From the NCBI RefSeq assembly GCF_001593605.1, contig NZ_CP012836.1:558001-622000 (forward strand): a stretch of DNA of 64,000 nucleotides, in the 5' to 3' direction. Each line of letters starts with the position of its first letter. Position 1 is the first letter of the stretch. This stretch comes from Algoriphagus sanaruensis. Lineage in GTDB: Bacteria; Bacteroidota; Bacteroidia; Cytophagales; Cyclobacteriaceae. Under the pieces are notes generated by a model. That model worked only from the letters and a program-made list of their open reading frames with translations, did no database searches and was not told the DNA's origin. Shown here piece after piece: positions 46,304 through 56,011 of this stretch. The position numbers and the translations under genes were made by a program.

Positions 46304-47101
46304 TTAAATATCCAAGGCGACCAGCATTTTGATCATTTCTGTCAAATTTCTCGCATTCACCTTTCTCAGGATATTTTTTCGGTGTGTCGAAACCGTATTC
46401 AAAGAAATATTCAAGGTTTCAGAAATTTCTTTGGACTCCAATCCCTCAAGAATCAATTTGGCAATTTCCTTTTCCTTTTGAGTAAGCTGTACAACTTTAT
46501 CCTGAGGAGAATTTTTGGTTACCAGAATTTTTGTACCATCATCCTTTAAATAGGTATAGCTCCAATCGTAACTCTGAACCTTGGGTGGAGTGGTTAATTG
46601 AATGATAATATGAAGATCAATAATAAAATTACCAGCATGATCAATGACATATGGTCTGGCTTTGGATGTCATCCAGGTAACTTTTTGGGTCTTTCGGTGC
46701 ACCCATCTCGTCGTATAGGAGAATTCAAAAGAATTTCGCTCGCTAATTGATAAGGAATGAAATGCTTTGAGAACAACCTCCTGAAATTTAAACAGCTCAG
46801 GCCTATCTTCTGGATGAATCATCGTGAACGAAGTCTCCATTCCTTTATTTCTAAACATCGACTCGGGATAACCCGTAATTTCCTCGATCCGTCCTGTGAA
46901 GAATGCCAGATTTAAATTGCGATAGTCAAAGCAAGCAATGACAATGCTCTCTTGAAGTCCGATACTTTTGCTTAAAGTCAGCAATTCATCTTTGAGCTTT
47001 TGCTCATCAATTTCTCCCTGGAACTGTTGCTCTTTCCAAGATTTGAAAAATCGTGTGTATTTATCCTGTTTTTTAAGGTCCTTAAGTAATACCTTATCCA
47101 T
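46304..47101 (-). CDS. PAS domain LuxR-type transcriptional regulator
   Basis: A 265-residue regulator. A PAS fold lies at about 55-170 (YRNLNLAFFTGRIEEITGYPESMFRN is the usual PAS core with the GYPxxM-like turn). The C-terminal LuxR/FixJ helix-turn-helix (about 200-262) reads LTQKEKEIAKLILEGLESKEISETLNISLNTVSTHRKNI. Unlike the regulator at 36773 there is no receiver domain, so it probably senses a ligand or partner protein through PAS. Targets unknown. It lies 58 nt downstream of mutS. Confidence 0.85.
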   Translation of the reverse strand: MDKVLLKDLKKQDKYTRFFKSWKEQQFQGEIDEQKLKDELLTLSKSIGLQESIVIACFDYRNLNLAFFTGRIEEITGYPESMFRNKGMETSFTMIHPEDRPELFKFQEVVLKAFHSLSISERNSFEFSYTTRWVHRKTQKVTWMTSKARPYVIDHAGNFIIDLHIIIQLTTPPKVQSYDWSYTYLKDDGTKILVTKNSPQDKVVQLTQKEKEIAKLILEGLESKEISETLNISLNTVSTHRKNILRKVNARNLTEMIKMLVALDI

Positions 47102-47159
47102 AGCAGGTCGTGTGTGTTAAGTTTATAAAGAAAGATAGCTGATAATCAATATTTTAATC

Positions 47160-49763
47160 TTAATCAAGCTTCTTTTTAATTTCATGCAACTTGAGCAAAG
47201 CCTCAATTGGTGAAATGGTATTGATGTCTACCTCTTCAATGATCTTTTTTGCTTCACTCATTTTTGGGTCTAATTCGAAAAGGCTTAATTGAAAATTATT
47301 CTTTGGTATGGATTTATAATTCTCCTTTTTCTCTTTCAAGGCCTTGTCTTTTTCAAGATGAGACATGATCTCGGAAGCTCTGAGTACTATTGGATTGGGC
47401 ATACCGGCCATCTGGGCCACATGTATTCCAAAACTATGTTCACTTCCTCCCTCCTTGAGTTTCCTCATAAAAATAACCTTGTTTCCGACTTCTTTGACGG
47501 CCACATTAAAGTTTTTTATACGAGGAAAATCACTCGCCAATTGGTTTAACTCGTGATAATGAGTGGCAAATAACGTTTTTGCCTTAAATGATGGGTGATT
47601 GTGGAGATACTCGACAATTGACCATGCGATGGAAATTCCATCATAGGTTGACGTTCCGCGACCAATTTCATCCATTAAAACTAAACTTCTATCCGAAAGG
47701 TTATTCAAGATACTTGCCGTCTCTGTCATTTCTACCATAAAGGTGGACTCACCCTTTGAAAGATTGTCTGAAGCGCCCACACGGGTAAAGACTTTATCAA
47801 TGATACCAATTCTTGCGTAGGAAGCAGGAACAAAAGATCCCATTTGGGCCATCAAAACGATTAAGGCTGTCTGTCGAAGCAAGGCAGATTTACCTGCCAT
47901 ATTTGGACCTGTTATGATAATAATCTGCTGACTATCGTTATCCAAATAAATGTCATTGGGAACATAGGATTCTCCGACGGGCAGCTGTTTCTCGATCACA
48001 GGATGTCTTCCATCTTTGATTTCCAAGGTATCAGTATCCGAAATTTTTGGCCTCGAGTATCCATTGGACAAGGCAACTTTCGCAAATGACAACAAGGCAT
48101 CTAAGGTCCCCAAAACCCGAGCGTTCTGCTGGATTTGTGTGACGTATTGGGCTGCTTCTTGAACCAATTCCAAGAAATACTTTTGCTCCAAGGCAATCAT
48201 ACGCTCTTCGGCATGAAGGATTTTCTCTTCGTAATCTTTTAGCTCTGGAGTAATGTAGCGTTCCGCATTTACCAATGTTTGTTTCCGGATCCATTCGGCA
48301 GGCACCTTATCCTTGTGTGCATGCGTTACTTCTAGGTAGTAGCCAAAAACTTTGTTATAGGATATTTTAAGCGAAGAAATTCCTGTATTCTGAACCTCTC
48401 TTTGCTGGATTTGTACCAAAAAATCTTTCCCCTTATTGGCTAATCCACGGTATTCGTCCAATTCCTCATCTACTCCGTCTTTGATCACTCCGCCTTGATG
48501 TACAAGCATAGGGGCATCTTCGAAAAGCTCCTTTTCTATTTTTTCAAGAAGAAAATCGCAAGGATTGATTTGATCAGATAGCCTCTTGAGAGTCGAATTA
48601 TCCTGTGTCTTGAGAATTTCTTTGATCGGAAGCGATGCTTTGAGTGCTCGCTTAATTTGGTTCATTTCTCTGGGATTCACTCTCCCAACCACAACCTTGG
48701 AAATCAAGCGCTCCAAATCACCAATATGCTTCAATTGCCCCAAGATCTGATCGATTGAGGATTCATGCTGATGAAAAAAATCAACAACATTGAGTCTCTC
48801 CTCGATCAATTGCTTCTCTTTTAGAGGCAATACCATCCATTTCTTCATCATCCTTGAACCCATTGGGGTAACAGTCTGATCTAAGATTTGGATCAAGGGT
48901 ACACCACCTTCGTGCTGAGGATAGACTAGCTCAAGATTTCTGATCGTAAACTTGTCCAACCAAACATATTTTTCTTCAGCAATCCTGGAAATAGCCGATA
49001 TATGTTGAACCTCCTTATGTTCAGTCTCCTCTAAGTAATATAAAATCGCCCCTGCGGCTACTGTTCCGAATTGTAGATCCTCAATTCCAAATCCCTTGAG
49101 GTTGGCTGTTCCAAAATGGGTTTTGAGTTTTTCATAGGTAAAATCATATTGATAGACCCAATCTTCACAATGGAAGGTGATAAATTCATTTTTGAAGAGC
49201 TCTGATGCTTTTTGCTTCGCGGCCTTTGAAAAAATTACTTCAGAGGGAGCGAAACTTTGCAGTAGCTTTTCGATATAGGGAGCATTTCCTTCCGCACACA
49301 TAAACTCGCCAGTAGATACATCCAAAAATGCTATTCCATGGGTATCCTTTCCAAAATGTATGGAAGCGAGGTAATTGTTTTTTCGAGTGTCGAGGACTTG
49401 ATCATTGTAAGACAGCCCTGGTGTCACTAACTCAGTGACTCCCCGTTTTACAATTCCCTTAACCATTTTGGGGTCTTCCAATTGATCACAAATAGCCACT
49501 CGGTTACCTGCTCGGACCAATTTGGGAAGGTAATTATCCAAGGAATGATGCGGAAATCCAGCCAATTCAATGTGAGAAGCGGCTCCGTTTGCCCGCTTAG
49601 TAAGTACGATGTCCAAGACCTTACTTGCCACCACAGCATCTTCGCCGAAAGTTTCATAAAAATCTCCAACTCTAAACAACAGCAATGCTCCAGGGTGTTT
49701 GGCTTTGATTGCATTGTATTGTTTCATCAATGGAGTTTCTTGTCCGTCTTTGGATCTGCTCAT
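47160..49763 (-). CDS. mutS: DNA mismatch repair protein MutS
   Basis: An 867-residue MutS1. The mismatch-probing FYE motif (Phe35, Tyr36, Glu37 in GDFYETFG) is at the N-terminus. Walker [14 protein letters not shown], the [14 protein letters not shown]alker B and the FATHYHEL signature form the C-terminal ATPase. The protein finds mismatches as a dimer and recruits MutL. The start at 49763 faces the methylase gene at 49843, giving an 80-bp divergent spacer. Confidence 0.97.
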   Translation of the reverse strand: MSRSKDGQETPLMKQYNAIKAKHPGALLLFRVGDFYETFGEDAVVASKVLDIVLTKRANGAASHIELAGFPHHSLDNYLPKLVRAGNRVAICDQLEDPKMVKGIVKRGVTELVTPGLSYNDQVLDTRKNNYLASIHFGKDTHGIAFLDVSTGEFMCAEGNAPYIEKLLQSFAPSEVIFSKAAKQKASELFKNEFITFHCEDWVYQYDFTYEKLKTHFGTANLKGFGIEDLQFGTVAAGAILYYLEETEHKEVQHISAISRIAEEKYVWLDKFTIRNLELVYPQHEGGVPLIQILDQTVTPMGSRMMKKWMVLPLKEKQLIEERLNVVDFFHQHESSIDQILGQLKHIGDLERLISKVVVGRVNPREMNQIKRALKASLPIKEILKTQDNSTLKRLSDQINPCDFLLEKIEKELFEDAPMLVHQGGVIKDGVDEELDEYRGLANKGKDFLVQIQQREVQNTGISSLKISYNKVFGYYLEVTHAHKDKVPAEWIRKQTLVNAERYITPELKDYEEKILHAEERMIALEQKYFLELVQEAAQYVTQIQQNARVLGTLDALLSFAKVALSNGYSRPKISDTDTLEIKDGRHPVIEKQLPVGESYVPNDIYLDNDSQQIIIITGPNMAGKSALLRQTALIVLMAQMGSFVPASYARIGIIDKVFTRVGASDNLSKGESTFMVEMTETASILNNLSDRSLVLMDEIGRGTSTYDGISIAWSIVEYLHNHPSFKAKTLFATHYHELNQLASDFPRIKNFNVAVKEVGNKVIFMRKLKEGGSEHSFGIHVAQMAGMPNPIVLRASEIMSHLEKDKALKEKKENYKSIPKNNFQLSLFELDPKMSEAKKIIEEVDINTISPIEALLKLHEIKKKLD

Positions 49764-49784
49764 GCGGGAAAAAGAGAATAATGG

Positions 49785-49792
49785 TACTTTTG
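49785..49792 (+). promoter_or_regulatory. putative -7 box of the SpoU methylase gene
   Basis: TACTTTTG matches TAnnTTTG, 51 bp upstream of the ATG at 49843. Confidence 0.35.
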
Positions 49793-49842
49793 ATTCAGAA
49801 TGAGGCTTGAAATTAGCCTATTGGGTGAGTCAAACAAAAAAC

Positions 49843-50376
49843 ATGAAGAAATTAAGTATGGATGAACTCGATCGGCTTTCGGTCGAGGAGTTTAAATCAG
49901 TAGAAAAATCACCACTCGTTCTCGTATTAGACAATATTCGAAGTTTGAACAATGTTGGCTCTGCTTTTCGGACTGGAGATGCATTTCGTGTTGAGAAAAT
50001 TTACCTATGCGGAATCACCGGAACTCCGCCCCATCGAGATATTCAAAAAACGGCCTTAGGAGCCACAGAATCAGTGGATTGGGAATATTTTCCCACTACC
50101 CTTCAGGCTTTGGAAAAATTGAAGAATGAGGGATTTATAGTTTGTAGTTTGGAACAAGTTCAAAATTCAACCAAACTCAACGAATTCCAACCAATTAGTA
50201 ACGAGAATTATGCCTTAGTATTCGGAAATGAAGTATTTGGAGTAGAGGAGGAGGTACTATCAGTCTCCGATCATGTTTTGGAAATCCCTCAATTTGGCAC
50301 CAAGCACTCGCTTAATATTTCAGTAACGCTAGGGATTGCTGTATGGGATATTTTGTCAAAACTCAAGCGTTTTTGA
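49843..50376 (+). CDS. SpoU/TrmH family RNA 2'-O-ribose methyltransferase
   Basis: A 177-residue SPOUT-fold methylase. Motif 1 is LDNIRSLNNVGSAFRTGDAF (Asn and Arg of catalysis), motif 2 ALVFGNEVFGV and motif 3 LEIPQFGTKHSLNISVTLGIAVWD, in the order of the TrmH group. It lacks an N-terminal RNA-binding extension, so it is among the short family members; the target nucleotide is uncertain. ATG at 49843 is preferred over TTG at 49807. It converges with the thioesterase gene. Confidence 0.9.
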   Translation: MKKLSMDELDRLSVEEFKSVEKSPLVLVLDNIRSLNNVGSAFRTGDAFRVEKIYLCGITGTPPHRDIQKTALGATESVDWEYFPTTLQALEKLKNEGFIVCSLEQVQNSTKLNEFQPISNENYALVFGNEVFGVEEEVLSVSDHVLEIPQFGTKHSLNISVTLGIAVWDILSKLKRF

Positions 50377-50411
50377 TTTTTTATCAATCAAATTTCAAGG
50401 GAAAAAAGCAC

Positions 50412-50870
50412 TCAAAACCCCAAATCTGAAAGTTTAACATGTGTTTTGATCAGGTTAGAACTAGCTTTGGCTACAATCTTACCTGATTCCTTTCGGATGA
50501 TAGCTTCCCAGTGATTCAGATTAGACCCAGACCTCACGAGTTTAGCTGCGACTTCGAGGTTTTCACCAATTTGCGCCGAGGATAAAAAGTCCACATTTAA
50601 GTTGATGCTGGTCATCAAGTATTCAGATCCAGCAACAAAATTTCCCATCCCAATCACATCATCTAGCATTAACGAAGCGATCCCACCGTGAAGGATCTTT
50701 CCTGGGTTACACATCTCAGGCCTCACCGTGTATTGGACTTTGATATGATGCTGATCTACATCGAGAAGAATTCCTGCCAACCAATTGCCCGCGGCGGATG
50801 GAGTTTTATCCAGAGTTTTTCCAATTAATGATTTGAAATAGGTGAGCTGAGGACTAAAGTTATTTTCCAC
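50412..50870 (-). CDS. PaaI-type hotdog thioesterase
   Basis: A 152-residue hotdog-fold acyl-CoA thioesterase. The PaaI signature PGKILHGGIASLMLDDVIG (about 54-72) holds the catalytic region with HGG and an acidic residue. The only suitable start is GTG at 50870, inside the last codons of the upstream gene, showing translational coupling. Substrate not predictable. Confidence 0.87.
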   Translation of the reverse strand: MENNFSPQLTYFKSLIGKTLDKTPSAAGNWLAGILLDVDQHHIKVQYTVRPEMCNPGKILHGGIASLMLDDVIGMGNFVAGSEYLMTSINLNVDFLSSAQIGENLEVAAKLVRSGSNLNHWEAIIRKESGKIVAKASSNLIKTHVKLSDLGF

Positions 50871-51456
50871 TGGAAATCGGATTATTGATCAATCGAAAAT
50901 AGTCTTCTGAAATGGTTTTAAAAATTTCTTTTTCTTGATCTGTCTTCCAAAGTGAAAATATATCTGTTTCAGTTTTTAGGTTAACCCATCGATTTTCCTC
51001 TGAGTAAGGGACCAGTTTTTGGATAAGCGTGAAGTGGTCCAGATTATTTCCATCATTAAATTCTATCCATTCTGAATGTCCATTATCCACTAATTCAAGT
51101 TGGATTGGGTAGGAAGCATTTTCCAATTCAAAATAAAGATAGGCTTCATCCTTTAGAGGATTAAGAATAATGATGGGAAAGAAATTTGGCGTATTATTCT
51201 CATAAAGCCATTTATTATGTCTGAATAAGGTCATACCTGCTTCTTTTCGAAGCTCTCGATCGTAATGAATGCCTCGAACATTCAAAAAATACAATCGGTC
51301 CGAATCCGCAACTTTAAAGGTCTTGTCCTCTCCAGAGTTATTTGCCCTATAGCCGTTGAAAAAAGAAAGAACCAATACCAAACCGAAAGCTGAGAGAAAA
51401 AAGATTTTAACGATTCGAATCAGTTCGGGAGTAAATACTGGATCATTCGCAGGCAT
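50860..51456 (-). CDS. conserved hypothetical membrane-anchored protein
   Basis: A 198-residue protein with one N-terminal membrane helix (about residues 15-33, IVKIFFLSAFGLVLVLSFF) and a soluble, probably periplasmic, domain of beta-rich character (about 45-198). No family was recognised. It is followed by the thioesterase gene with an 11-nt overlap and preceded by the SDR gene at 48 nt. Confidence 0.65.
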   Translation of the reverse strand: MPANDPVFTPELIRIVKIFFLSAFGLVLVLSFFNGYRANNSGEDKTFKVADSDRLYFLNVRGIHYDRELRKEAGMTLFRHNKWLYENNTPNFFPIIILNPLKDEAYLYFELENASYPIQLELVDNGHSEWIEFNDGNNLDHFTLIQKLVPYSEENRWVNLKTETDIFSLWKTDQEKEIFKTISEDYFRLINNPISSGK

Positions 51457-51504
51457 AAATGGACTTTACTTTTACAACTCCAGGTCTAAATTGGAGGTTT
51501 AAAA

Positions 51505-52263
51505 TTATCGAACATAAGATCCAGCATTGATATCAATGGAGGTACCCGTGGCATGATCTGCTAGTCCAGAACACAATAAAGTGACCATGGGAGCGATGTC
51601 TTCAGGAAGTGTTAATTCATTGAGGGCAATGTCTTTTAGGGCAAAATCTTCCCCATACTCAGAAAGAATCTCATTGGCCATATCGGTACGCGTAAATCCA
51701 GGAGCGATCAAGAATGCCTTAATTCCAAGTTTACCATAATGTCTTGCAATTGAGCGAGTTAAGCTTACCAATGCTCCCTTTGAGGCTGCATAAGCAAGAT
51801 AATCTGGAGTATCTCCGCGAAATGCTGCTCTGGAAGAAATCATGATAATCCGGCCATTTTGCAGTGGTTTTGCTTGATCTATGAACTCTTTGGTCAAAAT
51901 TCCCACAGCAGTCGAATTGACGGCCATTACTTTCTCCCAAATTTGAAGCCATTCATCTGTAGGAAGGGAATCAGGGGCTGCCGGGGAAATTCCAGCATTA
52001 TTAACCAATCCAGTCAAGGGCCCATATTTTGCTACTAGCCTCGGAATGAATCCTACAACCTCACTTGAATTGGAAAGATCACAGGATTCTAAATAGGCAG
52101 GGGACTTAAGTTGGGAAAGTAAAGACTCTGCTTCTTCCTTATTTGAGTTGTAATGGATGATAACCTCAGCCCCAGAATCGGAAAGTTGTCTGGCAATAGC
52201 TCTACCGATTCCACGTGAAGCTCCAGTAACTAGAATCCGTTGGTTTTTTAGTGAGATATTCAT
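51505..52263 (-). CDS. SDR family oxidoreductase (FabG-like)
   Basis: A 252-residue short-chain dehydrogenase/reductase. The cofactor motif is VTGASRGIGRA (about 12-22), the NNAG motif follows (LVNNAGISP), and the catalytic Ser-Tyr-Lys triad is in MISSRAAF and YLAYAASKGA. The end, ATGTSIDINAGSYVR, is typical of FabG-like ketoreductases. It may reduce a 3-oxoacyl or related substrate. It belongs to a minus-strand string with the DinB-like and comF genes. Confidence 0.92.
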   Translation of the reverse strand: MNISLKNQRILVTGASRGIGRAIARQLSDSGAEVIIHYNSNKEEAESLLSQLKSPAYLESCDLSNSSEVVGFIPRLVAKYGPLTGLVNNAGISPAAPDSLPTDEWLQIWEKVMAVNSTAVGILTKEFIDQAKPLQNGRIIMISSRAAFRGDTPDYLAYAASKGALVSLTRSIARHYGKLGIKAFLIAPGFTRTDMANEILSEYGEDFALKDIALNELTLPEDIAPMVTLLCSGLADHATGTSIDINAGSYVR

Positions 52264-52272
52264 GATGTGTGC

Positions 52273-52806
52273 TTATTGGTCAAAATTCCTAAGAACAAGA
52301 TGCTGGACATGAGCTAAATGATGCTGTCCATGCCAGGCATACATTAAAGCGACCTCTGATAATGATTGACTTCTATTTTTTTCGGGATGAAAGTAAGTCC
52401 TTTCAAAATCCTCAGATTTCATCGATTTGAGTAAAGTCACCCATTTAGCATGGATAATTCGGATGGTTGTCAAAGCTGATTCAACAGGAAATGAATAATC
52501 AGTCAACTTAGCCCATTCAGCTTCATCATAGGGTTTGATTACCGGATTATCCTCGGTGAGGGCAAGTTTAAACCTAAAAAAAGCATTGAGATGACTATCT
52601 GAACAGTGATGAACCAATTGTCTCACCGTCCAGCCACCAGGTCGATATGGTGTATCCAATTGGGCTGGGGTAAGTGGGCTTACGGCAGAAAATAGTTTTA
52701 TTGGAAATTCTTCAATGAAATGAATTGCCCCTTGGATAGATTCTGAGGTGATTATTTCAGGAACTTGAAACTTCCCGACTGGGTATTTAAGAAACTCGAT
52801 GTCCAT
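52273..52806 (-). CDS. YfiT-like bacillithiol S-transferase family protein (DinB fold)
   Basis: A 177-residue four-helix bundle of the DinB/YfiT superfamily. The three metal-binding His are in QLVHHCSDSH and YAWHGQHHLAH. YfiT/BstA-type members conjugate bacillithiol to electrophiles, and this protein's PVGKFQVP opening and PGGWTVRQLVHH match that subgroup. It lies 9 nt upstream of the SDR gene and 14 nt downstream of comF. Bacillithiol biosynthesis genes are not in this window. Confidence 0.85.
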   Translation of the reverse strand: MDIEFLKYPVGKFQVPEIITSESIQGAIHFIEEFPIKLFSAVSPLTPAQLDTPYRPGGWTVRQLVHHCSDSHLNAFFRFKLALTEDNPVIKPYDEAEWAKLTDYSFPVESALTTIRIIHAKWVTLLKSMKSEDFERTYFHPEKNRSQSLSEVALMYAWHGQHHLAHVQHLVLRNFDQ

Positions 52807-52820
52807 TATTTTTACGATTT

Positions 52821-53516
52821 TTACTTACCGCCTGCAGCGATAGTGGCCAAATCTACATGTTTTGCACCATTGGCCAAAAGAACCTGTGCACATGCAATAA
52901 GCGTGGCGCCAGTGGTAATTACATCATCAACCAAAAGAATTTTAGCGCCATTTAGGTTCTGATTGATTTTCAAATCAAACACCTCTTCGACATTTTCAAG
53001 ACGCTGAAGTCTGGATTTTTTGGTCTGAGTTTCGGTAAACACCTTTCTAATTAAAAGATCTTGAACTTTGATTCCGAGAGAATTAGATAATCCTAGTGCA
53101 AATTTTTCACTTTGATTATAACCTCTTCGTTTAAGTTTTAAAGGATGCAAAGGGACAGGAACAATCACATCCCATTCAGAAACATAATTCATTTTGGATA
53201 ATTCAAGCCCGTAGAGCGTTCCAAGATGCACCGCAATTTCAGGTTTGTGCTGATACTTCAATTTGTGAAGGAGTTTTTGACTTACTCCCTTTTTGGTAAA
53301 TCGAAGAAAGGAAATCACTCGATTTACAAGCATGAGTCCTTGAAGTTTAACAGTCAATTCATTATCCATAGCGCGAAGATGAAAGCTTGCTTTTGGAAGC
53401 TGTCCTTCACATACCAAGCAAAAGCAAATTTCTTGATCGTGTAGGGCGGTTCCGCATACCTCGCAGCACCGAGGAAAAATCAAATCCAAAAAATCATTTA
53501 GCCAAGTAAAACGCAT
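52821..53516 (-). CDS. ComF family phosphoribosyltransferase-like protein
   Basis: A 231-residue protein with an N-terminal zinc-finger-like CxxC pair (CEVCG, later CLVC) and a C-terminal type I phosphoribosyltransferase fold with the PRPP loop ILLVDDVITTGATL. The family is linked to DNA uptake (ComF in Bacillus), but its reaction is unclear in most bacteria. It is the first gene of a minus-strand string ending with the thioesterase gene. Confidence 0.93.
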   Translation of the reverse strand: MRFTWLNDFLDLIFPRCCEVCGTALHDQEICFCLVCEGQLPKASFHLRAMDNELTVKLQGLMLVNRVISFLRFTKKGVSQKLLHKLKYQHKPEIAVHLGTLYGLELSKMNYVSEWDVIVPVPLHPLKLKRRGYNQSEKFALGLSNSLGIKVQDLLIRKVFTETQTKKSRLQRLENVEEVFDLKINQNLNGAKILLVDDVITTGATLIACAQVLLANGAKHVDLATIAAGGK

Positions 53517-53596
53517 AAGGCAAAAAGTCTGTTATGTATGCTTCGGATAGAATACCCGTATATTTACTGCTTAGACAATAAATCATTGTTAAATTA

Positions 53597-53941
53597 ATGA
53601 ATCTAATAGAAGAATTCAACGCATATCGGGCTCAGATGAATGAGCGAATATTGTCTGAAGACAATAAAGTAATTAAGCGGTTTTTCAATTTGGACACCAA
53701 TACCTACGCTGAGGGGGAATTAGATGTCAAAACCAAAGAAATGATCGGCTTAGCTTGCTCCATGGTATTGAGATGCGATGATTGTATCAAATATCATTTA
53801 GGAAAATCCTTTGAGGCAGGAGTGTCAAGAAAAGAAGTTTTTGAAGTATTTTCCATTTCAATGATCATTGGTGGCTCCATTGTAATCCCTCATTTGAGAA
53901 GGGCTGTAGAATATTGGGAAGAACTTGAAAAACAGGGCTAA
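53597..53941 (+). CDS. carboxymuconolactone decarboxylase/AhpD-like protein
   Basis: A 114-residue helical protein with the redox motif RCDDCIKYHLG: CxxC with a His five residues later, as in AhpD-like alkylhydroperoxidases. A thiol peroxidase-linked role is likely; substrate unknown. First gene of a tight plus-strand operon that runs to about 60.4 kb, with the next gene 2 nt downstream. Confidence 0.88.
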   Translation: MNLIEEFNAYRAQMNERILSEDNKVIKRFFNLDTNTYAEGELDVKTKEMIGLACSMVLRCDDCIKYHLGKSFEAGVSRKEVFEVFSISMIIGGSIVIPHLRRAVEYWEELEKQG

Positions 53942-53943
53942 TC

Positions 53944-54303
53944 ATGTTTAAAAGAGATCTAGACCTAGAAAGACGATGGTCGAAGCTACTCGATGGACTG
54001 AAAGAAACCGTTGGAAAAAAACCTAATGACTTAAATGGAGTATTATTTCTAATCGGGGTACAAGAATTAGGTCAAGGAACAAAAAACTTCTCCAAGGAAC
54101 AAAAGCAAGATTTAATGCATATAGCTATTTGCAAAGTACTTAGCTATGCCGGATTTTATGAACTTGATTTTGTTGATCAAGAGGGTTGGCCACATTGGAA
54201 GCTTGTGAAAGAATTACCGCACTTTGATCTTTTGGAGCAAGAGAAACTTCTCAAACTTCAAGTCATGGAATACTTTGAAAAGGAATATCAAATCGAGTTG
54301 TAA
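53944..54303 (+). CDS. conserved hypothetical protein
   Basis: A 119-residue, mainly helical protein with no recognised domain. It begins FKRDLDLERRWSKLLDGLKE and is rich in charged residues with a Trp-rich DQEGWPHWKLVKELP segment near residues 78-92. It shares one base with the start of the exonuclease gene (TAATG). Its placement in a housekeeping operon suggests conservation in the phylum. Confidence 0.65.
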   Translation: MFKRDLDLERRWSKLLDGLKETVGKKPNDLNGVLFLIGVQELGQGTKNFSKEQKQDLMHIAICKVLSYAGFYELDFVDQEGWPHWKLVKELPHFDLLEQEKLLKLQVMEYFEKEYQIEL

Positions 54304-55070
54304 TGAAATTAATCTCCTATAATGTAAACGGTATCCGATCAGCCATAAACAAAGGTTTTGTGGAGTGGCTAGAGGAAGAAAATCCAGATGTCATTGGTTT
54401 ACAGGAAATTAAAGCTCAGGAAAAGGATGTAGACCCAATCATATTTCAAGAATTAGGCTATGAACTTTATTGGTTTCCAGCCTTAAAAAAGGGATATAGT
54501 GGTGTTGCCATATTTACCAAAATAAAACCCAAATCTGTAAAGTATGGTATGGGAATCCAAAAGTATGATGAAGAGGGGAGAATGATTCAAGCTGAATTTG
54601 AGGACTTTTCATTTATCTCTTCTTATTTCCCATCTGGAACTACAGGAGATGTAAGACAGGATTTTAAATATGAGTTTTTAGATGATGTATATGGATATAT
54701 GCAAGATCTAAGAAAGGATCATCCCAATTTGATCCTAAGTGGTGACTATAATATTTGTCACAAGGCAATAGATATTCATAATCCTGTTTCAAATAAAAAC
54801 TCTTCAGGGTTTTTACCAGAAGAACGTGCTTGGATGGATAAGTTTACCAATTCCGGATTCATAGACACCTTTAGACACTTCAACCCAAACCCTCACCATT
54901 ATACTTGGTGGAGTTTCAGAGCAAATTCAAGAGCTAAAAATCTCGGATGGAGGATAGATTATCACATGGCCAGCCAAGAAATGGAAAACAAACTGAAAAG
55001 TGCTGTAATTTTGCAAGATGTAAAGCATTCAGATCACTGTCCGATTGTTTTAGAAATAGAAACAAAATAA
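54303..55070 (+). CDS. xth: exodeoxyribonuclease III / AP endonuclease
   Basis: A 255-residue EEP-family nuclease. Catalytic motifs: NVNGIRSA (Asn), GLQEIKAQ (Glu, metal), SGDYNICH (Asp, Asn), GWRIDYHM (Asp) and KHSDHCPI (Asp-His) in the order of ExoIII. It incises AP sites and removes 3' blocks in base excision repair. Full length. Confidence 0.95.
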   Translation: MKLISYNVNGIRSAINKGFVEWLEEENPDVIGLQEIKAQEKDVDPIIFQELGYELYWFPALKKGYSGVAIFTKIKPKSVKYGMGIQKYDEEGRMIQAEFEDFSFISSYFPSGTTGDVRQDFKYEFLDDVYGYMQDLRKDHPNLILSGDYNICHKAIDIHNPVSNKNSSGFLPEERAWMDKFTNSGFIDTFRHFNPNPHHYTWWSFRANSRAKNLGWRIDYHMASQEMENKLKSAVILQDVKHSDHCPIVLEIETK

Positions 55071-55104
55071 TCCAAGAAAAAATAGATCAAAGACATATTC
55101 TCAA

Positions 55105-55506
55105 ATGAAATCTATAAAAATTTCAATCCCCTCTTTAATCGAGAACATAAAAATTATCGAGAGCTTTATTGATAACGCGAAAGATAATTTTGAAATAAAC
55201 GATGACATTTATGGGAATATCATGATTTCAGTGACTGAGTGTATTAGTAATGCAATCATTCATGGAAATAAGCAAGACAAAACAAAACTTGTCCATCTAG
55301 AACTTAAGATGGAAGATGATCAATTAAAATTTATCATTGAAGATGAAGGTAGTGGATTTGATGCTGCAGAATTACCAGATCCAACTTCGCCTGAAAATAT
55401 TGAAAAGACTGGGGGAAGAGGAATCTTCTTGATCAAGCATTTAAGTGATGAACTCAAATTCGAAAATGGTGGCAAGACAGCCATTCTTTCGTTTTACATG
55501 GATTAA
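55105..55506 (+). CDS. RsbW/anti-sigma-like ATP-binding protein
   Basis: A 133-residue HATPase_c domain of the serine protein kinase/anti-sigma type. N box ECISNAIIHGNK (Glu and Asn for Mg-ATP), G1 box IEDEGSGFD and G2 box GGRGIFLIKHLSDEL are all present. Such proteins phosphorylate an anti-sigma antagonist, but no sigma factor or STAS gene is next to it, so its partner is unknown. It starts 34 nt after the exonuclease gene and ends 2 nt before ybeY. Confidence 0.87.
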   Translation: MKSIKISIPSLIENIKIIESFIDNAKDNFEINDDIYGNIMISVTECISNAIIHGNKQDKTKLVHLELKMEDDQLKFIIEDEGSGFDAAELPDPTSPENIEKTGGRGIFLIKHLSDELKFENGGKTAILSFYMD

Positions 55507-55508
55507 CA

Positions 55509-55934
55509 ATGGCCATAAACTTCTTCACAGAGGATATCGACTTTGAATTACCTCAAAAATTGAAACACAAAAATTGGCTAAAGGAACTTGCCAAAACTGA
55601 AGGATATAAGATTTTAGAACTTAATTATATTTTTTGTTCAGACGAATATCTTTTTCAAATCAACGTGGAATATCTCAATCATGATGATTACACAGATATC
55701 ATCACATTTGATAATTCGGAAGATGAAAAAACAATCGAAGGGGATATTTTTATCAGCATTGATCGAGTGAAAGAAAACGCAACCAAATTAGATCAAGACT
55801 TTAATAAAGAATTAAATCGAGTAATATCTCACGGAGCTCTTCACCTCATGGGATATAAGGACAAAAGTGAAAGCGAATCGCAAAAAATGAGATTAATGGA
55901 AGATTTAGCCATTACTCTTTATGAACAACTGTAA
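55509..55934 (+). CDS. ybeY: endoribonuclease YbeY
   Basis: A 141-residue metalloprotein acting in 16S rRNA 3' end maturation and ribosome quality control. The metal site is SHGALHLMGYKDKS (His108, His112; the usual third His position is Lys-Asp-Lys here, a variant normal in Bacteroidota). NHDDYTDIITFD is also typical. The stop codon at 55932-55934 overlaps the first parS palindrome by one base. Confidence 0.95.
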   Translation: MAINFFTEDIDFELPQKLKHKNWLKELAKTEGYKILELNYIFCSDEYLFQINVEYLNHDDYTDIITFDNSEDEKTIEGDIFISIDRVKENATKLDQDFNKELNRVISHGALHLMGYKDKSESESQKMRLMEDLAITLYEQL

Positions 55935-55953
55935 CTGTTTCACGTGAAACAGT
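55934..55953. other. parS: parS centromere site 1
   Basis: A 20-bp perfect palindrome whose core, TGTTTCACGTGAAACA (55936-55951), matches the ParB-binding parS consensus exactly. It begins at the last base of ybeY's stop codon. Confidence 0.9.
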
Positions 55954-55977
55954 AAAATCGAAAACAAAGCATTAATC

Positions 55978-55995
55978 GTGTTTCACGTGAAACAC
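55978..55995. other. parS: parS centromere site 2
   Basis: An 18-bp perfect palindrome with the same core (55979-55994), 43 bp centre to centre from site 1, about four helical turns, so both lie on one DNA face. 16 bp lie between it and the mnmG start codon at 56012. Confidence 0.9.
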
Positions 55996-56011
55996 CTAAT
56001 TATAAAAAATC

